Part shown: in pieces, positions 18,445-28,727 of the stretch
Numbering within the stretch: the stretch's first letter is position 1
Layout of the letters: each line of letters begins with the position of its first letter
NCBI RefSeq assembly: GCF_030812475.1
Contig: NZ_JAUSSR010000001.1
Location: 682,001-746,000 of the forward strand
From: Pseudomonas lini
GTDB lineage: Bacteria > Pseudomonadota > Gammaproteobacteria > Pseudomonadales > Pseudomonadaceae
DNA: 64,000 bases
Direction: 5' to 3'
Notes under the pieces: model-generated
The model's input: the letters and a program-made list of their open reading frames with translations, nothing else
What the model was told of the DNA's origin: nothing
Databases searched by the model: none
Position numbers and translations under genes: made by a program

Positions 18445-18556
18445 GGGCCTGTGCTCCTCGATGTGTGGAGCAAGTATGGTCCAGTCCGGGCATGGGGGTA
18501 CGTCCCAGTCGGCCGAGGCATTGAACTGGAAGGTCGGCACACCGATGGCGTGGTTG

Positions 18557-18660
18557 CCTGTAGGAGCGAGCTTGCTCGCGAAGAACCTGAGAGCGCCGCG
18601 GGGTGTCAGGTTTCCAGCGTTATCGTTGACCTCCATCGCGAGCAAGCTTGCTCCTACAGG
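18557..18660. repeat. REPIN: inverted pair of REP elements
   Basis: Arms TAGGAGCGAGCTTGCTCGCGA and its reverse complement in the divergent gap between the monooxygenase and the DUF1615 gene. The remaining 125 bp before the lipoprotein start hold no feature I recognise. Confidence 0.85.
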
Positions 18661-18784
18661 ACAATAACCTCTCGCCCCATGGTAAGTACCTGTAGAGGGA
18701 ACAGTGCCTTCTCGGCACAGTCATAGCCTGCGCCATGCCTTTGATCGTATGGTTAACCCGGCTCAACGGATTTGATGGAGCATC

Positions 18785-19876
18785 ATGCAAGCCAATCGAT
18801 TGATCATGAGTATCGCCGCATTGCTGGTGCTGGCCGGTTGCGGCACTCAACGCATCCAGGAGCCACCGGCGCGCAAGCCCGCCGAGGTCAGGGCCGAGAT
18901 CGTGCGCTTGCTGCCGGCCAAAACTGTCGACCGCCAGGGCTGGGCTACCGACATCCATGCAGCCTTTGCCGCCCAGAATATCTACCCTTCCACACAAAAC
19001 CTGTGTTCGGTACTGGCGGTCACCGAGCAGGAGTCGACCTTTCAGGTGGATCCTCCGGTGCCGGGCCTGGGCAGGATCGCCCGCGAAGAAATCGATCGCC
19101 GCGCCGCCAAGGCCCACATCCCCGGCCTGCTGGTGAGCGGTGCGTTGCAGGTGAGTTCCAGCAACGGCAAAAGCTACAGCGACCGCCTGCAAGCCGCGCG
19201 CAGCGAAAAAGAGCTCAGCGCGATATTCGATGATTTCATCGGCATGGTGCCCATGGGCCGTACCCTGTTCGGCGGTTTCAACCCGGTACACACAGGCGGG
19301 CCGATGCAGGTCAGCATCGATTTCGCCGAGGAGCAGGCGCGGGATTATCCGTACCCGGTGGACGGTTCGATTCGTCGTGAAGTGTTCAGCCGTCGCGGTG
19401 GCATGTATTTCGGCATCGCCCACTTGTTAGGTTATCCAGTGAGCTACAAGCAGCCGCTGTACCGCTTCGCCGATTTCAATGCCGGGTGGTACGCCAGCCG
19501 CAATGCCGCGTTCCAGAACGCGGTAAGTCGTGCGACGGGCATCCCGCTGGCGCTCGATGGCGATCTGGTGCGCTACGATTCGATCATGCCCGGCACCACG
19601 GAACTGGCGGTGCGCACCCTTGGCAAGCAACTGGGCATGCGTAATCCGAGCATCCGCAATCAGCTGGAGGAGGGCAAAAGCCTCGAATTCGAGAATACCG
19701 AACTCTACCGGCGGGTTTTCGAGCTGGCCGAACAGGCCGAGGGGCGTTCATTGCCGCGCGCGGTGTTGCCGGGCATCGTCCTGCAAAGCCCGAAAATCAC
19801 CCGCAAACTCACCACGGCATGGTTTGCCAAACGGGTCGACGAGCGTTATCAGCGGTGTATGGCGCGGGCGAAATGA
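18785..19876 (+). CDS. DUF1615 family lipoprotein
   Basis: 363 residues. Lipoprotein signal peptide with lipobox LAGC and lipidated Cys19, next residue Gly, so outer-membrane sorting is expected. The remainder, with the NLCSVLAVTEQESTFQVDPPVPGLGRIA segment and GDLVRYDSIMPGTTE, matches DUF1615, a conserved proteobacterial lipoprotein family of unknown function. The EQES segment resembles the catalytic Glu environment of lysozyme-like folds, which would suit a wall enzyme, but that is speculative. Confidence 0.8.
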   Translation: MQANRLIMSIAALLVLAGCGTQRIQEPPARKPAEVRAEIVRLLPAKTVDRQGWATDIHAAFAAQNIYPSTQNLCSVLAVTEQESTFQVDPPVPGLGRIAREEIDRRAAKAHIPGLLVSGALQVSSSNGKSYSDRLQAARSEKELSAIFDDFIGMVPMGRTLFGGFNPVHTGGPMQVSIDFAEEQARDYPYPVDGSIRREVFSRRGGMYFGIAHLLGYPVSYKQPLYRFADFNAGWYASRNAAFQNAVSRATGIPLALDGDLVRYDSIMPGTTELAVRTLGKQLGMRNPSIRNQLEEGKSLEFENTELYRRVFELAEQAEGRSLPRAVLPGIVLQSPKITRKLTTAWFAKRVDERYQRCMARAK

Positions 19877-19950
19877 CGATCAGAAGATCGCAGTCATCGG
19901 CAGCGTCCTGAAACATCATCTGCGTATCGCCGAATGGTGGAAAACGCCAA

Positions 19951-20038
19951 CCCTGTAGGAGCCGGCTTGCCGGCGAAGGCTGCCTCGAGCCTCATCGCCC
20001 ATGAGGACGCCTTCGCCGGCAAGCCGGCTCCTACAGGG
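19951..20038. repeat. REPIN: inverted pair of REP elements
   Basis: Arms with core CCGGCTTGCCGG around a short spacer that is itself partly palindromic (CCTCAT ... ATGAGG). The following 213 bp up to the GST-like gene (20039-20251) show no gene or clear structure. Confidence 0.85.
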
Positions 20039-20251
20039 TTTGGTATCTCCGCCTGGTCGTTGTCGTGCATACACATTCCGCGGGCCGCGAGCTTGGCGAT
20101 TGGCCGGGCAGCGCATGCGCCCCGGATTATTGCCGGCTCCCCTGCGCACTTCTACACTTGAGCGGGCAATGTTCGTGTAATCGAAGTGGAACGAGGGCGG
20201 GTGAGCGCGCCTCTACTGACTATATTCTTGTCTCGCCAGGGGAGCCGCACC

Positions 20252-20875
20252 ATGTACCAGCTCTACGGACACCAGAACTCCGGCGCAGCCGCGATCGAAG
20301 CAGCACTTGAGCTCTGCGAGATCCCTTACCGCTTCATCGACGTCGAATCGTCGCCGCAAGACGCCATGGCGCTGGAGAAACTCAACCCACTCAAGCAGAT
20401 CCCGACCTTGCAACTGCCCGATGGCAGTACGCTCACCGAGAGTGCCGCGATCCTGATTCACCTGGGGCTCACCTTTCCCGATTCGAAGCTGCTGCCGGAA
20501 AAGCCTGCCGAGCGCGATCAGGCCATCCGTGGCCTGACATTTATCGTCAGCAATTGCTATGCGGCCATTGGCATCATCGATTACCCCGAACGCTGGTTGG
20601 CCCAGGCGGATGAAGCGTCCAGGCACAATCTCATGGCCGGCGCGCGCAAGCGCTTGCACTGGAGCTGGGAGGTGTTTGCCGATCAGTTCTCGGGCGAGTT
20701 GTACCTGGGCGATGAAAGCCCCAGAGCCCTGGATGTGCTGGCCGCGGTGGTCAGTCGGTGGGCGGGCAGCCGCGAGCATTTGCGCAGTACCCGGCCGGGG
20801 TTTTTCACCTGGCTGGAACGGATCGACCGGCATCCGACGCTGGCACCTGTGTTTGCGCGGCATTGGCCGGCCTGA
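20252..20875 (+). CDS. Glutathione S-transferase-like protein
   Basis: 207 residues. N-terminal thioredoxin-like domain YQLYGHQNSGAAAIEAALELCEIPYRFIDVES, the cis-proline IPTLQLPDG and TESAAILIHL glutathione-binding turn, then a helical C-terminal domain. ATG at 20252 is chosen as the first residue before the beta strand; the open frame extends 22 codons upstream without family features. Active-site residue is Ser/Asn-type, so it may be an isomerase or reductase-type GST. Only distantly similar to the GST at 14758. Confidence 0.8.
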   Translation: MYQLYGHQNSGAAAIEAALELCEIPYRFIDVESSPQDAMALEKLNPLKQIPTLQLPDGSTLTESAAILIHLGLTFPDSKLLPEKPAERDQAIRGLTFIVSNCYAAIGIIDYPERWLAQADEASRHNLMAGARKRLHWSWEVFADQFSGELYLGDESPRALDVLAAVVSRWAGSREHLRSTRPGFFTWLERIDRHPTLAPVFARHWPA

Positions 20876-20888
20876 GAACACCACCATT

Positions 20889-20988
20889 CCCCTGTAGGAG
20901 CGAGGCTTGCCCGCGAACAGGCCAGGTCAGTCGACATCGATGTTGTATGTCAGTCCGCCTTCGCGGGCAAGCCTCGCTCCTACAAGGG
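20889..20988. repeat. REPIN: inverted pair of REP elements
   Basis: Arms of the GAGGCTTGCCCGCGAA sub-type between the GST gene and the convergent CBS gene. Confidence 0.85.
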
Positions 20989-21005
20989 TTATGCGGTGTC
21001 AGTGG

Positions 21006-21446
21006 TTATTCCCCGCGAATATACTGCTCCAACTGCCGAATCAGCTCAGCCTGTTCGGCGATGGCTTCCTTGACCAGGTCGCCGATCGACAACAAGCCGA
21101 TCAGCGTACCGCCTTCCACCACCGGCAGGTGCCGCAGGCGTCTTTCGGACATGATGCCCATGCAGGTTTCCACGGTTTGTTGGGTGTCCACGGTGATGAC
21201 CGGTGACACCATTATGTCCTCGACCGGCGTACCGACGGACGAACGGCCTTTGAGCACCAGTTTGCGCGCATAGTCACGCTCGCTGATGATGCCGATGACC
21301 TCGCCATTCTTCACGACCGGCAATGCACCGACGTTTTTCGCGGCCATGACCATCAGCGCTTCCAGCACCATTTGATGAGGGGCAATGGTATGGACTTCCT
21401 GATTTTGCTGGGCCTTTAACTTGAGCAGTTGGGCGACGGTTTTCAT
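21006..21446 (-). CDS. Tandem CBS-domain protein
   Basis: 146 residues made of two CBS motifs (about 12-65 with VGALPVVKNGEVIGIISERDYARK, and 78-135 with RRLRHLPVVEGGTLIGLLSIGDLVKE). Stand-alone CBS pairs bind adenosine nucleotides and act as cytoplasmic energy or redox sensors. No enzyme domain is attached and neighbours give no hint of the partner. Confidence 0.88.
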   Translation of the reverse strand: MKTVAQLLKLKAQQNQEVHTIAPHQMVLEALMVMAAKNVGALPVVKNGEVIGIISERDYARKLVLKGRSSVGTPVEDIMVSPVITVDTQQTVETCMGIMSERRLRHLPVVEGGTLIGLLSIGDLVKEAIAEQAELIRQLEQYIRGE

Positions 21447-21573
21447 GGCGGTTTCTCAGGTGTTGTCGTTGTCCTTGAAGAATCGTAGACCCGGGCGCGC
21501 AGAGCAAGGCAGAAAGCGGCAGATAACGCGCAAAAAACGCCATTCGGCGGTTTTTCTTTGGCGATCGTTTGTT

Positions 21574-22386
21574 TTAGCTCAACTCCAGCCATATCGGCGC
21601 ATGGTCCGACGGTTTTTCCATCCCGCGCAGTTCGTAATCCACGCCCGCATCCTTCACCCGGGGCAACAAGCCGTGGGACGCCATGATCAAGTCGATGCGC
21701 AACCCGCGCTTGGGCTCATCTTCAAAGCCGCGGCTACGGTAGTCGAACCAGCTGAAACGGTCGGCGACCTCCGGGTTGAGGTGACGGAAGCTGTCCACCA
21801 GGCCCCAGTTCTTCAAGCGCGCCATCCACTCGCGCTCTTCGGGCAGGAAGCTGCATTTGCCGGTTTTCAGCCAGCGTTTCATGTTGTCCGCACCGATCCC
21901 GATGTCGCAGTCTTCCGGTGAAATGTTCACGTCGCCCATCACCACCAGCGGCTGATCGTTGCTGAACCGGCTTTCCAGCAATTGCTGCAAGTCGCCATAG
22001 AAGCGCTCCTTGGCTGGAAACTTGGTGGGGTGGTCGCGGCTTTCGCCCTGGGGGAAATAGCCGTTCATGATGGTCACCGGCACGCCGTTGGCATCGGCGA
22101 ACGTGCCCCAGATGAAGCGGCGCTGCGCGTCTTCGTCATCGGTGGCGAAACCCTTGTGCAGCGCCAGGGGTTCTTTGCGCGAGAGCAGGGCTACACCGTA
22201 GTGGCCCTTTTGCCCATGGAAATACACGTGATAGCCCAGAGCCTGGACTTCGGCCAGGGGGAATTGTTCGTCGTGGACCTTGGTTTCCTGCAGCCCGATC
22301 ACGTCAGGTTGATGCTTCTCGATCAGCGCCGCCAGCTGATGCGGGCGAGCGCGCAGCCCGTTGATGTTGAAGGAGACGATCTTCAT
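21574..22386 (-). CDS. xthA: Exodeoxyribonuclease III
   Basis: 270 residues; AP endonuclease and 3'-5' exonuclease of base-excision repair. Metal-binding Glu34 in GLQETKV, catalytic GDVNISPED and the C-terminal [11 protein letters not shown] histidine are present. The ATG at 22386 ([14 protein letters not shown]) is the universal family start; the frame is open 13 codons further but without homology. Single gene. Confidence 0.95.
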   Translation of the reverse strand: MKIVSFNINGLRARPHQLAALIEKHQPDVIGLQETKVHDEQFPLAEVQALGYHVYFHGQKGHYGVALLSRKEPLALHKGFATDDEDAQRRFIWGTFADANGVPVTIMNGYFPQGESRDHPTKFPAKERFYGDLQQLLESRFSNDQPLVVMGDVNISPEDCDIGIGADNMKRWLKTGKCSFLPEEREWMARLKNWGLVDSFRHLNPEVADRFSWFDYRSRGFEDEPKRGLRIDLIMASHGLLPRVKDAGVDYELRGMEKPSDHAPIWLELS

Positions 22387-22583
22387 GGTCGGCAGTCCTG
22401 GCAAAAGGGCGATGCTAGCTGACATGGAGGGATGGGGCCAGTCTGGGTGAAGTGATTAGTCTGGCAGGATGGCTTGTGTTGCACCTACACTGATTTGGAT
22501 CAGCACGGAACTGTGCAGGCGCTGCCAGGCTCGTAACAAAAGAACGCAGCTTTTTGCGCTGCGCCCCGGAGAGATCAACCGTT

Positions 22584-23234
22584 ATGCCCGAAACCTCGAC
22601 CGCCATCGCCGATATCCACATGCTCGACAGCGGCTATTCCCGCGAAGCCCGATCCTTGTTGTACCAGGCTTATCGGCACGAGCCGACGTTCGGCTATCTG
22701 TTCGAAGCGGAACGCCCCGGTTATGAACAACGGGTCCGCGCCACGGTGCGCGAACTGGTCAAGCAACATTTTCTGCAGGACTTGCCGGCCATCGGCCTGC
22801 TGGTCAACGACCGGTTGATCGGCATCGCCCTGATCGCACCGCCGCAACGGCGCCTGGGTATCACCGAAAGCTGGGCCTGGCGCCTGCGCATGGTGCTCAG
22901 CACCGGCTTCCGCTGCACCCGCCGCTACCTCGAATATCACGATGCGGTGATGGCGTGCGTGCCGTCTGACTCGGTGCACCTGCTGCCGTTGCTGGGGATT
23001 CATCCACAATTCCAGGGCAAGCACTTCGGCGAACAACTGCTGCAAGCGGTGCATAACTGGTGCGCGGTGGACGAACATTCCCAAGGCGTGGTCCTCGATA
23101 CCGGGAATCCTCGCTATCTGGAGTTCTATAAGCGGCAGGGCTATGAGGAAATCGGCGAAGTGGCTGTAGGACCGATCCGAGAGCACGTATTTTTCCACGC
23201 CAATCCCCAGGTGTTACAAACCGCAACGGCATAA
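22584..23234 (+). CDS. GNAT-family N-acetyltransferase
   Basis: 216 residues. A GNAT fold is seen from the acetyl-CoA segment LLPLLGIHPQFQGKHFGEQLLQAV (the Q-x-x-G-x-G/A type loop) and the following VVLDTGNPRYLEFYKRQGYEEIGE. Ribosome site GGAGAG about 8 bases before the ATG at 22584. Acceptor substrate is unknown. It precedes tamA, but an inverted repeat separates the two. Confidence 0.8.
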   Translation: MPETSTAIADIHMLDSGYSREARSLLYQAYRHEPTFGYLFEAERPGYEQRVRATVRELVKQHFLQDLPAIGLLVNDRLIGIALIAPPQRRLGITESWAWRLRMVLSTGFRCTRRYLEYHDAVMACVPSDSVHLLPLLGIHPQFQGKHFGEQLLQAVHNWCAVDEHSQGVVLDTGNPRYLEFYKRQGYEEIGEVAVGPIREHVFFHANPQVLQTATA

Positions 23235-23262
23235 CGGTAGAACTTTCTCGCAAAGCGACGCT

Positions 23263-23288
23263 CTATCACGCTCCCAAGCTCGTGATAG
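23263..23288 (+). promoter_or_regulatory. Inverted repeat just upstream of tamA
   Basis: Perfect 8-bp arms CTATCACG (23263-23270) and CGTGATAG (23281-23288) separated by 10 bases, ending 11 bp before the tamA ATG. There is no T run, so a protein-binding site or translational leader hairpin is more likely than a terminator. Confidence 0.45.
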
Positions 23289-23299
23289 CATCCGCGCCT

Positions 23300-25024
23300 A
23301 TGAAGTTTCCAGGAAGATTTACCAGCGGCGCGCTGATGCTGATCACCAGCTGCGCGGCGCTGGCGCAAAGTGAATTGGATGTGCGGATCAAACCGTCCAA
23401 CGATGAACTCAAGGCCAATATAGAGGGCTATATCGGCATTCTCGGCGATCGTGACGAGGAAGCCTTGCTGCGCTTCAGTCGTGGCGCCGAGGAGCAGGCG
23501 CGCAAGGCCGCCCAGGCCCTGGGTTATTACCAGCCTCAGATCGACAGCGACGTGAAGGGCGGCAAGACGCCGCGCCTGGTGCTGAACATCGATCCCGGCG
23601 AGCCGGTGCATTTGCGCAACGTCACCGTGCGCGTCGAGGGGCCCGCGGCCTCTCTCAAATCCTTTCGCGTGCCCAAGAGCGCCGCACTCAAGACCGGCGC
23701 GGTGCTCAATCATGGCCACTACGAAGACGCCAAGCGAATGATCCAGAACCAGGCGTCGCGCTACGGCTTCTTCAGCGGGCGCTTCACCAGCCAGAAGCTG
23801 GCGGTAGACCCCCGGGCCGGCGTGGCCGACATCGAGTTGGTCTACAACAGCGGCCCACGTTATTCCCTGGGCAAGGTCAGTTTCGAAGGCGACACCCCCT
23901 TTGACGAGGACCTGTTGCAACGCATGGTGCCGTTCAAGGCGGGCGCCCCCTATGACTCCGAACTGATCGCCGAACTCAACCAGGCACTGCAATCGAGTGG
24001 CTACTTCGAGGGCGTACGGGTCGATGCGGCGCCGACAGCGTCCAAGGACAACGTGATTCCGGTGGACGTCAAGCTCGACACTCGCAAGCCGCGGACCATG
24101 GGCCTGGGCGTGGGCTATTCCACCGATGTCGGCCCACGGGTCAAGGCCAACTGGACCCGGCACTGGGTCAACCCCCAGGGGCACAGCTACGGCTGGGAAA
24201 CCGAAGTTTCGGCGCCACGGCAAAACGTCGGGCTGTTCTACGACATTCCGCTGGACCCGCCGCTGACTGACAAACTGCGCTTTGCCGGCGGCTATCAGTA
24301 TGAAGAAATCGCCGACAAGGACAGCCTGAGCAAGCTGCTGACCCTGGGACCTGAGTGGCACAGCAAGTTGCCCAGCGGTTGGCAACGAGTGGTGTCGCTC
24401 AAATGGCAACGTGAAGAGTACCGACTCGGCGACGACTCGGGGCTCAGCACATTGCTCATGCCCGGCGTCAGTTATTCCTATCTGAAAAGCGACAACCGTA
24501 TAGACCCGCACAACGGCTATCGCCTGGCCTTCGAAACCAAGGTCGCCAAGGAAGGGTTGGGTTCAGACACCAATCTGCTCTACGGCACGGCGCTGGTGAA
24601 GGGCTTGACCACGGTCTTCGACAAGCACCGCTTGCTCGGTCGGGTACAGGTCGGCGGCAGCGCGACCAACGGCTACAAATCGGTGCCGCCGTCTTTGCGG
24701 TTCTTCGCCGGTGGCGATCAGAGCGTGCGCGGTTACGACTATCAGAGCCTGTCCCCGGAAAACTCCAACGGCGATCGCATTGGCGGTCGTTACATGGTGG
24801 CCGGCAGCGTCGAGTATCAGTACTCCGTCGCTGAAAAATGGCGGGTCGCGACCTTCGTTGACCAGGGCAACTCCTTCAATACACTTGAACTGCCGAACCT
24901 CAAGACCGGCGTCGGTATCGGCGTGCGCTGGGTGTCGCCGGTGGGGCCGATTCGCCTCGACCTGGCTCACGCGGTAGAGGACGGCGGCTTTCGACTGCAC
25001 TTTTCCATGGGGCCCGAGCTGTGA
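23300..25024 (+). CDS. tamA: Translocation and assembly module subunit TamA (Omp85 family)
   Basis: 574 residues. Signal peptide ending about residue 22 (SCAALAQ), three POTRA domains in the N-terminal half (e.g. YSLGKVSFEGDTPFDEDLLQRMV), then a 16-strand outer-membrane beta barrel with the Omp85 hallmark VRGYDYQSLSP and a C-terminal strand LHFSMGPEL. Acts with TamB to move lipids and autotransporter-type proteins to the outer membrane. The ATG at 23300 removes six non-signal residues of the longer open frame. Confidence 0.93.
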   Translation: MKFPGRFTSGALMLITSCAALAQSELDVRIKPSNDELKANIEGYIGILGDRDEEALLRFSRGAEEQARKAAQALGYYQPQIDSDVKGGKTPRLVLNIDPGEPVHLRNVTVRVEGPAASLKSFRVPKSAALKTGAVLNHGHYEDAKRMIQNQASRYGFFSGRFTSQKLAVDPRAGVADIELVYNSGPRYSLGKVSFEGDTPFDEDLLQRMVPFKAGAPYDSELIAELNQALQSSGYFEGVRVDAAPTASKDNVIPVDVKLDTRKPRTMGLGVGYSTDVGPRVKANWTRHWVNPQGHSYGWETEVSAPRQNVGLFYDIPLDPPLTDKLRFAGGYQYEEIADKDSLSKLLTLGPEWHSKLPSGWQRVVSLKWQREEYRLGDDSGLSTLLMPGVSYSYLKSDNRIDPHNGYRLAFETKVAKEGLGSDTNLLYGTALVKGLTTVFDKHRLLGRVQVGGSATNGYKSVPPSLRFFAGGDQSVRGYDYQSLSPENSNGDRIGGRYMVAGSVEYQYSVAEKWRVATFVDQGNSFNTLELPNLKTGVGIGVRWVSPVGPIRLDLAHAVEDGGFRLHFSMGPEL

Positions 25025-28000
25025 AGCGTGGTTTGAAAGTAACGCTGCTGGCGATCCTGGCGCTGTTGATGCTGGTCGTGCTGACGCTGGCCACGGTGCT
25101 GGGCACGGTGACCGGCAGTCGCTGGGCGCTCGGGTTCGTGCCGGGTCTGACCGTGGAGAATTTTCAGGGGCGTCTGGGCGGGCAGTGGAGCGCCGATCAC
25201 GTGCTGTGGCAGCAGGACAGCAGCCGGGTCGAACTGAGCAAGGCGATTTTCGCCTGGTCGCCGTTATGCCTGACGCGCATGACCTTGTGCATCGAGCAAC
25301 TGAAGGCCGATCAGGTCAGCCTGCAATTGCCCCCGGGCGAGGAAGAGGAGAGCAGCGCCCCCATTACGCTCCCGGACCTGACACTGCCACTGGCGATCGA
25401 GTTGGGCGATGTCCAGGTCGGCAGTCTGCTGTTCAATGGCAGCGAAGCGCTCAGGGGTCTGCAACTGGCAGCGCACTGGACCGAAAAAGGTTTGCAGATC
25501 GACTCCGTGCATCTGCAACGCGATGAACTGAGCCTGAATCTTTCCGGCCTGCTGCAACCCGCTGGCAACTGGCCACTCAAGGCCGAAGGCAAACTGACCC
25601 TGCCATCACCGGGCACCGAGCCCTGGGCGCTGGCGCTGAATGTCGACGGCGACCTGCTGAAAACCCTTAACCTGAAAGCCGACAGCAGCGGCTACCTTAA
25701 CGGACAACTGACCGGCGAACTGCAACCGCTGGTGGCAAACCTGCCGGCCAAGGTGCGCATCACCGCCGATGGCTTCAAGGCCGGCACCGACCTGCCGGAC
25801 ACCCTGCAACTCAACCAGCTGGAACTCACCGGCGACGGCAACCTGAAACAGGGTTACCAGCTGCACGGCAAAGCCACGCTGCCCGCCGAGAAAGGCCCGG
25901 TCGCGTTGCTGCTGCAAGGCAAGGTCGACGCCAACGGCGCGCAGATCGCCGGACTGGACCTGACGGCCAACGATAAGCAAAGCCTCAAGCTCAGTGGACA
26001 ACTGGACTGGAGCAAAGGCCTTAGTGCCGAGGCGAAGATCGACTGGCTGGATTTCCCCTGGCACCGCCTCTACCCGGTGATCGATGAACCGGAAGTGGCC
26101 TTGCGCAGCTTCAACGGTGAAGTCTCCTACACCGACGGCAAATACCTCGGCAACTTCAAGGCCGCGCTGGATGGTCCGGCCGGGGCGTTCAGCCTGAACA
26201 GCCCGTTCGCCGGCGATCTGACGAAAATCTACTTGCAACAAATCCAGCTCGAAGCCGGGCAGGGAAAGGCTCAGGGTCACCTGAACCTGCAATTTGCCGA
26301 TGGCATTGCCTGGGACACCGCGCTGGACCTGTCGGCGATCAATCCGGCGTACTGGGTCGCGGAGTTGCCGGGCACCCTGGCCGGACCGTTGCGCAGCAAA
26401 GGCGAGCTGAAGAATGAAAAGCTCAGCCTGAATGCCGACCTGGACTTGAAAGGCAAACTGCGCGGCCAACCGGCAGTGATCCAGGCCAAGGCCGACGGCG
26501 GCGGCGAGCAATGGAACCTCAGTGCGCTGCAGATCCGCCTGGGCGACAACAGCATCAACGGCAAGGGCAGCCTGCAACAGAAACTTGCCGGCCAGATCGA
26601 CATCAAGCTGCCGCGCCTGGCGCAGCTGTGGCCGCAACTGCGCGGTCAACTCAACGGCCGGGTCGATGTCGCCGGCTCGCTCAAGGCACCGCAAGGCAAA
26701 CTCGGGCTGCAAGGTACGCAGCTGGCGTTCGAAGACAATCGCCTGCAGAGCCTGAACCTGGATGCGACGCTCGACAGCGCGCAACGGGCGAAAATCGATC
26801 TCAAGGGCAGCGGCATCCGGGCCGGTGACACTTCGCTGGGTACGCTGACCGCCAGTGGCCAGGGCGATATCAAGAACCAGAAACTGACCCTCGACCTGCA
26901 AGGGCCACAGCTGAAACTGGCGCTGGGTCTTGACGGTGCGCTGGACAAAGGCAACTGGCGCGGACGCCTGGCCAGTGGCGATATCCAGGCCGGTGGCCAG
27001 GACTGGAGGCTTCAAGGCCCGGCTAAGCTCGAACGGCTGGCGGACGGCAAGATCAACTTCGGCGCTCATTGCTGGAAGTCCGGCCCGGCCAGCCTGTGCG
27101 GTGAAGACCAGCGCCTGATGCCGGAACCGAAGCTGCGTTATCACCTCAAGCAATTCCCGATCGACAGCCTGGCGCAGTGGTTGCCCAAGGATTTTGCCTG
27201 GAAGGGCCGGCTCAACGCTGACCTGCAACTGGACATGCCTGCCAGCGGCCCGAACGGTCAAATCAGCATCGATGCCAGCGGTGGCACGCTGCGCGTGCGC
27301 GAGAAAGAACAGTGGCTGGACTTCCCGTACCAGACCCTGAAACTGACAAGCAAACTCACGCCCAAGCGCATCGACACCGACCTCAACTTCGTGGGCGGCA
27401 AGCTCGGCGAATTGATGGTACAGGCGCAAATCAATCCGTTGCCCAAGGACAAACCGCTGACCGGCTCTTTCCGTCTGACCGGGCTGGACCTGTCCGTGGC
27501 ACGGCCGTTTGTGCCCATGGTCGAGAAAATGACCGGGCGCTTGAATGGCAGCGGCACGATTTCCGGTGCATTGCTGGCACCGCAGGTCAACGGCAGTCTG
27601 CTGCTCAGCGACGGCGAGATTTCCGGGCCGGAACTGCCGATGGAGCTAGAAGCCTTGCAGGTGCGGGCGCTGATTGCCGGCGAAACCGTGCAATTGGACG
27701 GCAGCTGGAAAAGCGGCAAGAACGGGCAGGGCAGCTTGAACGGCGACATCGCCTGGGGCCAGGCACTGGTGGTGGACCTGGTGCTCAAGGGCTCGCAATT
27801 GCCGGTGTCCGTCGAGCCATATGCCAAGCTGGAAATGGCGCCGGACCTGAAGATCTCGATGAAGGACGACAAACTGTCGGTTGCCGGCAAAGTACGGGTG
27901 CCCAAGGGGGAAATCACCGTGCGCGAGTTGCCGCCGTCGACGGTCAAGGTCTCCGATGACACGGTGATCATCGGCCAGCAGACCGAAGAGGGCAAACCGC

Positions 28001-28695
28001 CGATGGCCATGGCAATGGACATCGATGTGGTGGTGGGCGAAGAAAAACTCAGCTTTGCCGGGTTTGGTCTGACCGCCAACCTGCAAGGGCATGTGCACAT
28101 CGGCGATAACATGGACACCCGCGGCGAGCTCTGGCTCAACGACGGACGTTACCGTGCTTATGGCCAGCGGCTGACAGTGCGCCGGGCGCGTTTGCTGTTT
28201 GCCGGGCCCCTCGACCAGCCGTACCTGGACATCGAAGCGATTCGCCAGACCGACGACGTGATCGCCGGCATTCGCCTCAGTGGCAGCGCCGAGCAGCCGA
28301 ACACGCAAATCTTCTCCGAGCCGGCCATGAGCCAGGAACAGGCGTTGTCCTATCTGGTGCTGGGCCGTCCGATCAGCACCACGGGTGAAGACAACAACAT
28401 GCTCGCACAGGCCGCCCTCGGGTTGGGCTTGATGGGCAGTTCGGGGGTGACCGGCGGCCTGGCCAAGAGCCTGGGCATTCAGGACTTCCAGCTCGATACC
28501 GAGGGCAGCGGCAACGAAACCAGTGTGGTGGCCAGCGGCAATATCTCGGAAAAACTCAGTTTGCGTTACGGGGTTGGGGTGTTTGAGCCGGCCAACACCA
28601 TTGCGTTGCGCTACAAGCTGAGCAAGAAGGTCTACCTCGAGGCTGCGGGTGGTGTAGCCAGTTCGCTGGATATCTTCTACAAGCGGGATTTCTAG
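25021..28695 (+). CDS. tamB: Translocation and assembly module subunit TamB
   Basis: 1224 residues from a GTG that overlaps the tamA stop (GTGA). One N-terminal membrane anchor (about 6-28), a very long repetitive beta-rich periplasmic region (taco-like groove of the AsmA/TamB superfamily), and the conserved C-terminal DUF490 domain (EPAMSQEQALSYLVLGRPIS ... LSLRYGVGVFEPANTIALRYKLS) that docks onto TamA. Length is in the normal range. Confidence 0.94.
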   Translation: MKRGLKVTLLAILALLMLVVLTLATVLGTVTGSRWALGFVPGLTVENFQGRLGGQWSADHVLWQQDSSRVELSKAIFAWSPLCLTRMTLCIEQLKADQVSLQLPPGEEEESSAPITLPDLTLPLAIELGDVQVGSLLFNGSEALRGLQLAAHWTEKGLQIDSVHLQRDELSLNLSGLLQPAGNWPLKAEGKLTLPSPGTEPWALALNVDGDLLKTLNLKADSSGYLNGQLTGELQPLVANLPAKVRITADGFKAGTDLPDTLQLNQLELTGDGNLKQGYQLHGKATLPAEKGPVALLLQGKVDANGAQIAGLDLTANDKQSLKLSGQLDWSKGLSAEAKIDWLDFPWHRLYPVIDEPEVALRSFNGEVSYTDGKYLGNFKAALDGPAGAFSLNSPFAGDLTKIYLQQIQLEAGQGKAQGHLNLQFADGIAWDTALDLSAINPAYWVAELPGTLAGPLRSKGELKNEKLSLNADLDLKGKLRGQPAVIQAKADGGGEQWNLSALQIRLGDNSINGKGSLQQKLAGQIDIKLPRLAQLWPQLRGQLNGRVDVAGSLKAPQGKLGLQGTQLAFEDNRLQSLNLDATLDSAQRAKIDLKGSGIRAGDTSLGTLTASGQGDIKNQKLTLDLQGPQLKLALGLDGALDKGNWRGRLASGDIQAGGQDWRLQGPAKLERLADGKINFGAHCWKSGPASLCGEDQRLMPEPKLRYHLKQFPIDSLAQWLPKDFAWKGRLNADLQLDMPASGPNGQISIDASGGTLRVREKEQWLDFPYQTLKLTSKLTPKRIDTDLNFVGGKLGELMVQAQINPLPKDKPLTGSFRLTGLDLSVARPFVPMVEKMTGRLNGSGTISGALLAPQVNGSLLLSDGEISGPELPMELEALQVRALIAGETVQLDGSWKSGKNGQGSLNGDIAWGQALVVDLVLKGSQLPVSVEPYAKLEMAPDLKISMKDDKLSVAGKVRVPKGEITVRELPPSTVKVSDDTVIIGQQTEEGKPPMAMAMDIDVVVGEEKLSFAGFGLTANLQGHVHIGDNMDTRGELWLNDGRYRAYGQRLTVRRARLLFAGPLDQPYLDIEAIRQTDDVIAGIRLSGSAEQPNTQIFSEPAMSQEQALSYLVLGRPISTTGEDNNMLAQAALGLGLMGSSGVTGGLAKSLGIQDFQLDTEGSGNETSVVASGNISEKLSLRYGVGVFEPANTIALRYKLSKKVYLEAAGGVASSLDIFYKRDF

Positions 28696-28727
28696 CCCCG
28701 CGTTCCCTCTGAAACCGAGTCGCTTCC

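Noticed and set aside
25606..27429. A 607-codon frame opposite tamB
   Set aside because: Antisense shadow of the repetitive tamB sequence.
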